This document shows, piece by piece, positions 1 to 6,170 of a stretch of 8,997 bases of DNA. Within the stretch, counting starts at the first letter, position 1. The number at the start of each line of letters is the position of its first letter. The stretch comes from Treponema sp. (GTDB lineage: Bacteria; Spirochaetota; Spirochaetia; Treponematales; Breznakiellaceae). Made by a program: the position numbers and the translations under genes. Location: assembly GCA_031258265.1 (NCBI GenBank), contig JAIRNB010000369.1:1-8997 (forward strand), given 5' to 3'. Under the pieces are notes generated by a model. It was not told the origin of the DNA. It ran no database searches and saw only the letters and a program-made list of their open reading frames with translations.

Positions 1-46
1 CCCCCCCGGCCCGCCCCCGGGCCCGCCCCCGCCCCCCCCCCCCCCC
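1..46. repeat. C/G-only low-complexity tract with a 15-C run
   Basis: All 46 bases are C or G, with C strongly dominant on this strand. Bases 32-46 are an unbroken run of 15 C. The block GCCCGCCCCCG occurs nearly twice. The complementary strand has many G-runs and could in principle fold as a G-quadruplex. No coding sense is apparent. It may be a real homopolymer-rich element, or a sequencing or assembly artefact at a contig edge. Confidence 0.75.
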
Positions 47-296
47 AAACTGCGTAGACTGCGAAGGATTAATAGCGTTCATTAGAAACAGATCCCCTGT
101 CTTACAAACTTTCCCAGGACTTATCCAAAACCAGCCGGGTCCTGGAAGTAATTCATGATACCACGGGTTTTTTCTCCCCGCAAGAAATTTTTTATTCACG
201 AGTCTGGTTTAATGCCCCGGCCTAAGCGCGGGCTTAGGCGCTCGTTTTGCGCGCCTGGCGCCCATGTCCGGCTCGAAAAGCCTAAAAGCTGAAAGA
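47..296. other. Non-coding stretch, no gene recognised
   Basis: I see no convincing coding region or RNA gene here. Composition is clearly more AT-rich than the genes that follow. Small-scale structure includes an imperfect tandem repeat (ACTGCGTAG then ACTGCGAAG near 50-67). There is also a 7-bp inverted repeat, CCAGGAC at 114-120 with GTCCTGG at 139-145, around an 18-nt loop. Neither is followed by a T-tract, so neither reads as an intrinsic terminator. Confidence 0.5.
220..239. repeat. 8-bp inverted repeat (hairpin) upstream of the lipoprotein gene
   Basis: GCCTAAGC (220-227) and GCTTAGGC (232-239) are perfectly complementary around a GCGG loop. A second overlapping pairing, GGCGC (237-241) with GCGCC (251-255), uses part of the same sequence, so two mutually exclusive hairpins are possible. 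There is no T-tract after it. It lies about 60 bases upstream of the predicted promoter, so it could be a repeat element, an operator-like palindrome, or the remains of an upstream gene's terminator. Confidence 0.45.
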
Positions 297-325
297 TTGA
301 CAAGGGCCGGGGCAAACCATAGAGT
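297..325 (+). promoter_or_regulatory. Predicted sigma-70-type promoter for the SPOR lipoprotein gene
   Basis: A perfect -35 hexamer TTGACA (297-302) is followed after 17 bases by TAGAGT (320-325), which matches 4 of 6 positions of the -10 consensus. Transcription would start near 332 and give a leader of about 90 nt before the ATG at 424. The leader contains a GC hairpin, GGCGGC (370-375) with GCCGCC (382-387), just ahead of the ribosome binding site. The -10 match is only moderate. Confidence 0.5.
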
Positions 326-410
326 ATTTACTGTAAGAGACAACGAAGGGAGGGCGTTGCATCTGATCGGGCGGCGCTTTGGCCGCCTCCCTGGAAAATC
401 GGGGCGGTAC

Positions 411-417
411 GAGGAGG
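411..417 (+). promoter_or_regulatory. Strong Shine-Dalgarno that sets the lipoprotein start at 424
   Basis: GAGGAGG lies 6 bases before the ATG at 424. The upstream in-frame ATG at 379 has no such site and would put 15 charged and polar residues in front of the signal peptide, so 424 is preferred. Confidence 0.8.
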
Positions 418-423
418 TATCAG

Positions 424-1734
424 ATGAAGCGTTTGGCGGGAATTCTTCTGCTTGCTGTGGTTACCCTTGCCTTTTTCCCCGGGTGCAGAACGGTAGAACC
501 TTCCACGGTTGACAATAAAGGTGTCGATTTAACGAAGGAGATCGGCCGGCTGGAGGGCCTGTACAAGGAAGCGGTACGGGTACCCATTACCCCGCAGATT
601 GTCGGCCAGGTTAGGGAAGAAAAAAAAGATTACCTCCTGGGGGAGATTCGGTATTTTCCCTCGGTAAACATTGCCCTTATGCACAGCCGGGCCGGTGAAT
701 CGTCCATGACTCTGGAAACCAGGGAACTGCCCAGGCTTAGGAGGGCCTCCCGCCCGGATCAGCCTTCGCAAAACGCCCAGGAAGTTCCCCAGGATACTAC
801 GCCTGAAGAGTCCATCACATTTCACGACGTTCCGGTCCTTACCTTCCGGGAAGGGGGTTCTTCCCTGGATCAACGCAGAATTACCAGCGATGACGAGGGC
901 CATTTGAAGAACCTTAGTCCCGAAGGGGATGTTTTTGAGATTTACTATCCCGGTCAGGGCGTTACCCTGGGATTTTCCCTTAACCGGGAAGAAAATTGGT
1001 ATGATCTGGAATTCGCTATTGATGAGAGTACCGGTGAACGGACCAGCCTGGCCATGACCGGGGTCCGGCCCCATTTGATGATCAACTACCAGGCCGTTTT
1101 TCCCCTGGGGGAAACCCGGATACAGATGGACAGGATCCTCCGCCCGCCAGAGCCCCCTTCCAGGGCCGGTGGGACTGAGCCCTTGCAGTCCCTCTCCGAT
1201 TCCCCCCCGCCGGATCCTTTTTCGCAGGCGGATTCTGTTCTGGCGGAGACCCCGCCGTTGAACGATTCCCCCCTTGAACAGTTCCCCGATCCTCCGGCGG
1301 AGGATTTTGGGGAGGATTCGCCGTTTTACCCGGAGGAGGGGGCTGAAATTGTGGACCTGGAAACCGGCGGGGAGGGTTTCTACCTGGAAAAAGCCCCTCC
1401 CACACCCTGGGGAGAGGGAGGGGAAGAACTGTACCTGGGCGGGGGGGAAGGTCCGGAGGTAGAGGTGGTACTCCTGACGGAAGAAACCCCGCTTGAACCC
1501 GCCGGGAAGACATTTCCCGCCGGCTGCTACATTATCCAGGTTGGCGCCTTCCGGGAGAAACGGAATGCCGCCGCCGCCTTCGCGGCCCTTGAGGGGGCGG
1601 GTTTTCAGCCCCTCTATGAACCCCATTTGGGCCTGACCCGGGTGCTTATCCCCGCCGTGGAAAGGGGCGATCTGCCCCGGATCAGGGAAAAAATCAAGGC
1701 CCTTGGCCTGGGTGAACCCTATGTGCGGCAATAG
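424..1734 (+). CDS. Envelope lipoprotein with C-terminal SPOR domain
   Basis: This 436-residue protein starts with a lipoprotein signal: basic MKR, a hydrophobic stretch (residues 4-18) and a lipobox ending FFPGC with Cys21. It is therefore expected to be lipidated and anchored in the membrane, facing the periplasm. Residues about 35-235 form a domain I do not recognise, with several strand-like segments. Residues about 240-360 are rich in proline, glutamate and glycine and look like a flexible, acidic spacer. Residues about 366-436 match a SPOR domain (start CYIIQVGAFREKRNAAAAF, basic-residue-rich end). SPOR domains bind glycan strands stripped of stem peptides, often at division sites. The likely role is therefore a peptidoglycan-binding envelope lipoprotein, with the substrate of the N-terminal domain unknown. 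It appears monocistronic, with its own promoter and a strong ribosome binding site. The Cys, SPOR and spacer are seen directly; the cellular role is inferred. Confidence 0.88.
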   Translation: MKRLAGILLLAVVTLAFFPGCRTVEPSTVDNKGVDLTKEIGRLEGLYKEAVRVPITPQIVGQVREEKKDYLLGEIRYFPSVNIALMHSRAGESSMTLETRELPRLRRASRPDQPSQNAQEVPQDTTPEESITFHDVPVLTFREGGSSLDQRRITSDDEGHLKNLSPEGDVFEIYYPGQGVTLGFSLNREENWYDLEFAIDESTGERTSLAMTGVRPHLMINYQAVFPLGETRIQMDRILRPPEPPSRAGGTEPLQSLSDSPPPDPFSQADSVLAETPPLNDSPLEQFPDPPAEDFGEDSPFYPEEGAEIVDLETGGEGFYLEKAPPTPWGEGGEELYLGGGEGPEVEVVLLTEETPLEPAGKTFPAGCYIIQVGAFREKRNAAAAFAALEGAGFQPLYEPHLGLTRVLIPAVERGDLPRIREKIKALGLGEPYVRQ

Positions 1735-1780
1735 CCGGTTCCGGATCTCCTAACCGCCTGTTTTATATGGGAAACCGGCT
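1733..1780 (+). repeat. Inverted repeat across the lipoprotein stop codon, weak terminator candidate
   Basis: AGCCGGTT (1733-1740) is perfectly complementary to AACCGGCT (1773-1780). The left arm overlaps the TAG stop at 1732-1734. The loop is 32 bases, and only a short T-poor run (TTTAGCTT) follows, so it does not fit a standard intrinsic terminator. It may end or stabilise the lipoprotein transcript. Confidence 0.3.
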
Positions 1781-1838
1781 TTAGCTTGGTCGGGCTGTGC
1801 GCCCAGGCAGCGTACCGGTACAGGGGACTAATGCCGCG

Positions 1839-1950
1839 CGTCCATAAGGGGGGGTAGCGGAGTAGACCGCAGGGGCAAACCCCCCCGGGGTTTGACACGA
1901 GGACTACGGAGCGAGGGCGGGGCAGCGTTAAAACATGCCCTACATGGACG
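1839..1950. other. Candidate structured RNA or intergenic repeat
   Basis: A long-range pairing, CGTCCAT (1839-1845) with ATGGACG (1944-1950), closes a region that holds three further hairpins. These are GCGG (1857-1860) with CCGC (1867-1870), CAAACCCC (1876-1883) with GGGGTTTG (1887-1894), and GGGCA (1920-1924) with TGCCC (1936-1940). A 10-bp palindrome GTACCGGTAC lies just outside at 1812-1821. No coding frame here is convincing on either strand and I do not recognise a known RNA family. It could be a small RNA, a dispersed intergenic repeat, or chance pairing in GC-rich DNA. The strand is undetermined because the pairings are nearly symmetrical. Confidence 0.35.
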
Positions 1951-2029
1951 ATCATGCCCCCGGCTTTTCAAACTTGTGTGCCCCCCCTAAAAACATGGTG
2001 AAAAACGTAGATGCCTTATCTGCCAGCCT

Positions 2030-2057
2030 TTCACAGAACGGTTTTTCATGTTACAAC
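2030..2057 (+). promoter_or_regulatory. Predicted promoter for tRNA-Arg
   Basis: TTCACA (2030-2035) matches the -35 consensus at 5 of 6 positions. TACAAC (2052-2057) matches the -10 consensus at 4 of 6 positions with 16-bp spacing. The start would fall near 2064, about 10 bases before the mature tRNA 5' end. This stretch is also AT-rich compared with its surroundings. Confidence 0.4.
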
Positions 2058-2073
2058 TACAACACTAAAAGAC

Positions 2074-2146
<73 letters not shown>

Positions 2147-2150
2147 AGGG

Positions 2151-2225
2151 CGCGGCTTTGTTCAGGGCGGCTAAGGCTGCCCCCGCAAACCGGGTTTTGG
2201 AGAAATCCCGGCTGTAAATCCCGCG
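2151..2225 (+). other. Candidate three-way-junction RNA between tRNA and helicase gene
   Basis: CGCGG (2151-2155) can pair with CCGCG (2221-2225). Inside this closing helix are two hairpins. One is GGGCGGC (2165-2171) with GCTGCCC (2176-2182) around TAAG, with one G-T pair. The other is CCGGG (2190-2194) with CCCGG (2207-2211). No T-tract follows, so this is not an obvious intrinsic terminator for the tRNA. It would lie in the 5' leader of the helicase message if that is read through from the tRNA promoter. I do not match it to a known riboswitch class. The short closing helix could be chance in GC-rich DNA. Confidence 0.3.
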
Positions 2226-2251
2226 AATGATCTATTAAGCCGCCTGTTTTT

Positions 2252-2267
2252 CCATTATGCTTAATGG
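2252..2267 (+). promoter_or_regulatory. Hairpin immediately upstream of the helicase start codon
   Basis: CCATTA (2252-2257) pairs with TAATGG (2262-2267) around TGCT and ends 3 bases before the ATG at 2271. It occupies the place where a Shine-Dalgarno would be expected, and no good Shine-Dalgarno is visible. It contains the in-frame TAA (2262-2264) that blocks any earlier start. It may lower or regulate translation initiation. Confidence 0.35.
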
Positions 2268-2270
2268 GTT

Positions 2271-3965
2271 ATGGATCTTGATTCCGCCAAACCTTTGATT
2301 GTGCAGAGCGACCGGACCCTGCTCCTTGATGTGCATGCCGCCGCCGCCGGCGAGGCCAGGGCCGCGATTCTGCCTTTTGCGGAACTGGAGAAGTCCCCGG
2401 AACATATCCATACCTACCGGATCACCCCCCTTTCCCTTTGGAACGCCGCCAGCGCGGGTTTTTCCCCCGCCGGTATTGTGAAGGTTATCAACGACTATAG
2501 CCGTTACGCCGTGCCTCCGGGAATTCTGGAGGGTTTTGCCGATATTATGTCCCGTTATGGGAAAATTCGGATGCTGCCGCCGGAAACCGGGGATACCGGG
2601 GATACCCTGATCCTTCGCTGTGAAGATGAGTTGATCGCCAGGGAAATCGAGGCCGCCAAGGTCCTGAAAAAGTACCTGCAGCCCAAGGAAGGGCCGGACG
2701 GGGCGCGGGTCTTTACCCTGCGTTTGATTGACCGGGGTACGGTAAAGCTGGAGCTTATCCGCCTGGGCTGGCCGGTAAAGGATGAAGCCCCCTTTTCAAA
2801 GGGGGAAGATCTGGATCTGGAACTGAGAAAGATCAGCCGTTCCGGCAGGGCCTTTGCCCCCCGGGACTATCAGTGGGACGCGGCCCGGGCGGTTTGCGGG
2901 CACGGGGGGCCCGGCATGGGCTACGGGGTAGTGGTCCTGCCCTGCGGTTCGGGGAAAACCGTGGTGGGCATGACTGTGATGTCCCTCCTTAAAACCAATA
3001 CCCTGATCCTTACCACCAATGTGGCGGCGGTGCATCAATGGATCGAGGAACTCCTGGATAAGACCAATCTGGAACCGGAAAGCATCGCGGAGTACACCGG
3101 GGATTCCAAATCCGTGGCCCCTGTTACCATTGCCACCTACCAGATCATCACCTGGCGGCCGGACCGGGAGGGGGATTTTCCCCACTTTCATCTGTTTCGG
3201 GAACGGCCCTGGGGGCTTATCATCTACGATGAGGTACACCTGCTCCCCGCCCCGGTATTCCGGGTTTCCGCCGAACTCCAGGCGGTGCGGCGGCTGGGCC
3301 TTACCGCCACCCTGATCCGGGAGGATGGGGCGGAAGGCGCGGTTTTCAGCCTGGTGGGGCCTAAACGCTGCGATGTGCCGTGGAAGGACCTGGAGGTCCA
3401 GGGTTGGATTGCCGAGGCTATTTGCACGGAGATCCGCCTGGACCTGCCGGAAAATTTGCGGATACCCTACGCGGTGGCCCCTCCCCGGGAGAAGTACCGT
3501 ATCGCCAGCGAGAACCCCCATAAGGAAGACGCGGCCCGGCAGTTGGTAGAAAACCACCCGGAAGATCAGATCCTGGTTATCGGCCAGTATATATCCCAAC
3601 TGGAATCCATGGCCCGGCTTCTCAAGGCCCCCCTTATTACCGGGAAGATGCCAAACCCGGAGCGGGAGCGGATATACGCCGCCTTTAAGCGGGGGGAACT
3701 GCGGGTAATCGTCGTGTCCCGGGTAGCCAATTTTGCCATTGATCTGCCGGACGCTTCCTGCGCCGTCCAGATCTCCGGGTCCTTCGGTTCCCGGCAGGAA
3801 GAAGCCCAGCGGCTGGGACGGATTCTCCGGCCCAAGGGGGGGAAGAACGCCTGGTTCTACACCTTGGTATCCCACAGCACCGTGGAGGAGGATTTTGCCG
3901 GCAACCGGCAAAAATTCCTTGCCGAACAGGGTTACAAATACTCTATACAACACTGGACGGCTTAG
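2271..3965 (+). CDS. xpb: XPB/Ssl2-type superfamily 2 DNA helicase
   Basis: This 564-residue protein is a bacterial homologue of XPB, a 3'-5' ATP-dependent DNA helicase/translocase. Residues about 5-105 form the XPB N-terminal 'Helicase_C_3'-type domain (PLIVQSDRTLLLDV, then YRITPLSLWNAASAGFS). RecA-like domain 1 carries a glutamine-motif-like RDYQ (198-201), Walker A LPCGSGKT (223-230), Walker B DEVH (320-323) and motif III TAT (345-347). The XPB-diagnostic RED triad follows at 350-352. Domain 2 carries motif VI QRLGRILR (513-520). All catalytic motifs are intact and the length is normal for bacterial XPBs. ATG 2271 is the first start after an in-frame TAA, and its N-terminus fits the family, although no clear ribosome binding site is visible. 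The next gene starts 1 nt after the stop. A role in DNA repair or remodelling is inferred; bacterial XPBs are poorly understood in vivo. Confidence 0.93.
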   Translation: MDLDSAKPLIVQSDRTLLLDVHAAAAGEARAAILPFAELEKSPEHIHTYRITPLSLWNAASAGFSPAGIVKVINDYSRYAVPPGILEGFADIMSRYGKIRMLPPETGDTGDTLILRCEDELIAREIEAAKVLKKYLQPKEGPDGARVFTLRLIDRGTVKLELIRLGWPVKDEAPFSKGEDLDLELRKISRSGRAFAPRDYQWDAARAVCGHGGPGMGYGVVVLPCGSGKTVVGMTVMSLLKTNTLILTTNVAAVHQWIEELLDKTNLEPESIAEYTGDSKSVAPVTIATYQIITWRPDREGDFPHFHLFRERPWGLIIYDEVHLLPAPVFRVSAELQAVRRLGLTATLIREDGAEGAVFSLVGPKRCDVPWKDLEVQGWIAEAICTEIRLDLPENLRIPYAVAPPREKYRIASENPHKEDAARQLVENHPEDQILVIGQYISQLESMARLLKAPLITGKMPNPERERIYAAFKRGELRVIVVSRVANFAIDLPDASCAVQISGSFGSRQEEAQRLGRILRPKGGKNAWFYTLVSHSTVEEDFAGNRQKFLAEQGYKYSIQHWTA

Positions 3966-3966
3966 T

Positions 3967-6063
3967 ATGGAAGCCATGTTCCACAGCCAGGACCAGTGGA
4001 AATCCGCGATGATGACTCTGCCGGACGATGTTTTTTTTGATCTCCTCCGCAGTATCTTTGGCCATATCAAGACTCCCTTTAGCAAGCAAAACCTGCTTAC
4101 CGATTTATGGGCTTTTTTTTCCCGGGAAGACGTTCAGAGAAACATGGCGGCATACATTGATGAGGCGGATGCCCAGGTTATCGCCGCGGTGGCGGTATTA
4201 GGCCAACCGACGGCGGGGGATCTGGAACGGTTCTTCGCCGGGGATGAGGGGCTTTCCGCCCTGCTCCTTAACCTGGAAGAACGGTTTATCCTTTACCGCT
4301 TTCGGGAGGGGGGGGATCTCCGGCTGGCTCTGAATCCGGCCCTGGCCCCCGTGTTAAAGCCCTGCGGCGGGGAGGCTTTCCCCTCGTTTCCCCTGGGGGA
4401 AGCCGGAGTCTTGTCCGCGCCGGAAGCCGGGCGGGGGGACGACCGGATCTTTGCGGCCCTCCTCTCTTTTTTCCTGGAAGAGGGCAGCCCCCTTGGCCTG
4501 GGGGGACGGCGCCGCAGGAAAATTGCGGATGCGGGCAAACGAATCTTCCCCGGTATAGATCTGGACGCCGCCTTTCGCTGTTTTCTCCGCCTGGGTTTGC
4601 TCCGCCCTGCGGCGGGTCCCGAAGGGGAGGGCCTGGATATCGGGGATCATGTGCTAAGGGCTTTTCAGGACCTTGACCGGCGCGGCCGCCTTGTTTACTG
4701 GGCGGCGGGCCTGGTGGATGCGGGAAATGAAGCCGGAGTTTCCGGTGAAGACAGCCCCGCCCCCCAACTGTTCCGGGGCCGGATTCGCTATCTGGCCAGG
4801 CTTATAAGCGGAATATTGGACTTCCTGGAAGAAGACCGGGTTTACCCGGTAAAGACCCTGGGCCGCTTTTTGTTTGTCCTTGAACGGGAAGAGTCCTCCG
4901 GCCCCCCGCCGCCGAATTCCCCGGCGGCGAATCCCCCGGCATCGAATTTGAATCCCCCGGACATTGAGGCCCTCTGCGGGGCCATGGCCCAGGCGGGCCT
5001 CTTGCGGCGCCTTCCCCAGGGCTACTGCCTCCCCAAAGGGCCGCCTGAAAGCCAAACTACCCCGGTTCTAACGGTGGACGCCCCGTTTTTTTGCCTGGCG
5101 TACCCCGGCATTGATTTTGCCGATGTCCTGACCCTGGCCTCTTTCGCCATAATCCGGGAAACCGGGGCGGTATTCCGTTTTGAACTAACCAGGGAATCCT
5201 GTCTCCGCGGCTTTGAGCGGGGCCTTAGCGCGGCGGAGATGGGGAAACTGCTGGTCCGGCTTTCGGAAAACCGCGTGGAACCGGCGGTGCTGTGGACTCT
5301 GGAGGACTGGGAAAAACGCAGCAGGGAGGTGGCCCTTTTTGAAGGGAGTTTCCTTGTCCTCTCCCCGGAACGCCGTTATTTGGCGGAGACCGAAGCCCTG
5401 TCGGCCATGATCCGGCGGGAACTGGCCCCCGGATTTTACTGGCTTGTCCCCGGAGCCCAGGTGACGGAGGCCCTGCGGAAGGCGGGGGTCGAGGTTTTTC
5501 TCCGTTCCCCCGGACCGGAGACGGAGGAGGACCCTCCCCGTCAAATCCAGGGGGCGCAGAGGCTTTTCCCCCAGCCGGGAAGGGCGCCGCCGGTCTTTCC
5601 AAAAGTAGACGCCGGAAAGGACCCTGATGTGGCCCAGGATCAGGATGCGGAAACGCTCAAGACCCGGTTCCGCCAGGCCCTGGCGGGCCGTTCCCTTTCC
5701 GCCCCCGAGCGGAAGGAGCTTAGCGCCCGGATTGACCGGCGGCTGGTGCTTGCGGAGTCCCAGCTTAGCGCCGGCTCGGTGCGGGCCGAAAAACTTGAAG
5801 CCCGGGGCCTGGACTATGTGGGGAAAGCTTCTATCGCCAGACAGGCTATCAGCGCACATTCCCTTCTTGAACTGGTATGGTCTTCCCCGGAGGAAGGGGG
5901 CAGGGAGCAGCGGGTCCTGGCCTTCCCCCAGGGCATGGAAAAATCCGGGGGGGAGAGTATTCTGGTGGTGGAAGATTCCCTTGCCCCCGGGGATACTGTC
6001 CGTATTCCCCTGGCAAAGATAAGTCTTCTGCGGCGGATAAAAAAATCGATCTTTGAAATGTAG
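3967..6063 (+). CDS. XPB-associated protein with Helicase_C_3-like domain
   Basis: This 698-residue protein is encoded 1 nt downstream of the XPB gene and is probably translationally coupled to it. No ATPase motif is visible, so it is not itself a helicase. Residues about 15-130 look helical, in the style of winged-helix modules. Residues about 365-515 resemble the XPB N-terminal domain: VFRFELTRESCLRGFERGLS is followed by a helix and then LEDWEKRSREV, paralleling residues 49-100 of the helicase. Residues about 590-698 (GLDYVGKASIARQAI, then strands ending TVRIPLAKISLLRRI) resemble the C-terminal domain of helicase-associated proteins found beside XPB in other bacteria, including actinobacteria. 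Low-complexity linkers lie at 310-332 and about 515-560. It is likely a DNA-binding or regulatory partner of XPB, a place taken by the Bax1 nuclease in archaea, but I see no nuclease motif. The ATG at 3967 is chosen for coupling; 3976 is possible. Confidence 0.85.
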   Translation: MEAMFHSQDQWKSAMMTLPDDVFFDLLRSIFGHIKTPFSKQNLLTDLWAFFSREDVQRNMAAYIDEADAQVIAAVAVLGQPTAGDLERFFAGDEGLSALLLNLEERFILYRFREGGDLRLALNPALAPVLKPCGGEAFPSFPLGEAGVLSAPEAGRGDDRIFAALLSFFLEEGSPLGLGGRRRRKIADAGKRIFPGIDLDAAFRCFLRLGLLRPAAGPEGEGLDIGDHVLRAFQDLDRRGRLVYWAAGLVDAGNEAGVSGEDSPAPQLFRGRIRYLARLISGILDFLEEDRVYPVKTLGRFLFVLEREESSGPPPPNSPAANPPASNLNPPDIEALCGAMAQAGLLRRLPQGYCLPKGPPESQTTPVLTVDAPFFCLAYPGIDFADVLTLASFAIIRETGAVFRFELTRESCLRGFERGLSAAEMGKLLVRLSENRVEPAVLWTLEDWEKRSREVALFEGSFLVLSPERRYLAETEALSAMIRRELAPGFYWLVPGAQVTEALRKAGVEVFLRSPGPETEEDPPRQIQGAQRLFPQPGRAPPVFPKVDAGKDPDVAQDQDAETLKTRFRQALAGRSLSAPERKELSARIDRRLVLAESQLSAGSVRAEKLEARGLDYVGKASIARQAISAHSLLELVWSSPEEGGREQRVLAFPQGMEKSGGESILVVEDSLAPGDTVRIPLAKISLLRRIKKSIFEM

Positions 6064-6159
6064 GGACTGTGATTCCCGGCGCGGTGAATTTGCCGGTTCT
6101 GTTTTGGAATTTGGGCGCATCCCCGGCCCGGCTGAGGCCGCAGCGGCCCTTAGAAAAAG

Positions 6160-6166
6160 AGGAGAA
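6160..6166 (+). promoter_or_regulatory. Shine-Dalgarno that sets the NYN gene start at 6171
   Basis: AGGAGAA (core AGGAG, 6160-6164) ends 6 bases before ATG 6171. The alternative in-frame GTG at 6069 would add 34 residues without family character and has no comparable site. Confidence 0.75.
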
Positions 6167-6170
6167 GGAT

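Noticed and set aside
264..512. 82-codon plus-strand open frame overlapping the lipoprotein start
   Set aside because: It overlaps the promoter, leader and signal-peptide region of the lipoprotein gene in another frame, has no ribosome binding site, and gives no family-like sequence.
529..1731. Long minus-strand open frame (400 codons) antisense to the SPOR lipoprotein
   Set aside because: It mirrors the GC-rich third positions of the real gene. The product is low-complexity Gly/Pro/Arg-rich, while the plus strand has a signal peptide, SPOR domain and strong ribosome binding site.
1876..1894. CAAACCCC/GGGGTTTG hairpin as an intrinsic terminator
   Set aside because: The stem is good, but no T-tract follows on either strand; it fits better as part of the larger structured region.
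1719..1955. 78-codon minus-strand open frame in the intergenic region
   Set aside because: It overlaps the 3' end of the lipoprotein gene and is full of structural inverted repeats. The peptide looks like translated repeat sequence and not a protein family.
2796..4085. Long minus-strand open frame (429 codons) antisense to the helicase
   Set aside because: The plus strand encodes an intact XPB helicase with all motifs; the antisense frame has no recognisable features.
6069..6170. GTG at 6069 as the NYN gene start
   Set aside because: It lacks a good ribosome binding site and adds 34 residues that do not fit the family. ATG 6171 has AGGAG at the right distance.
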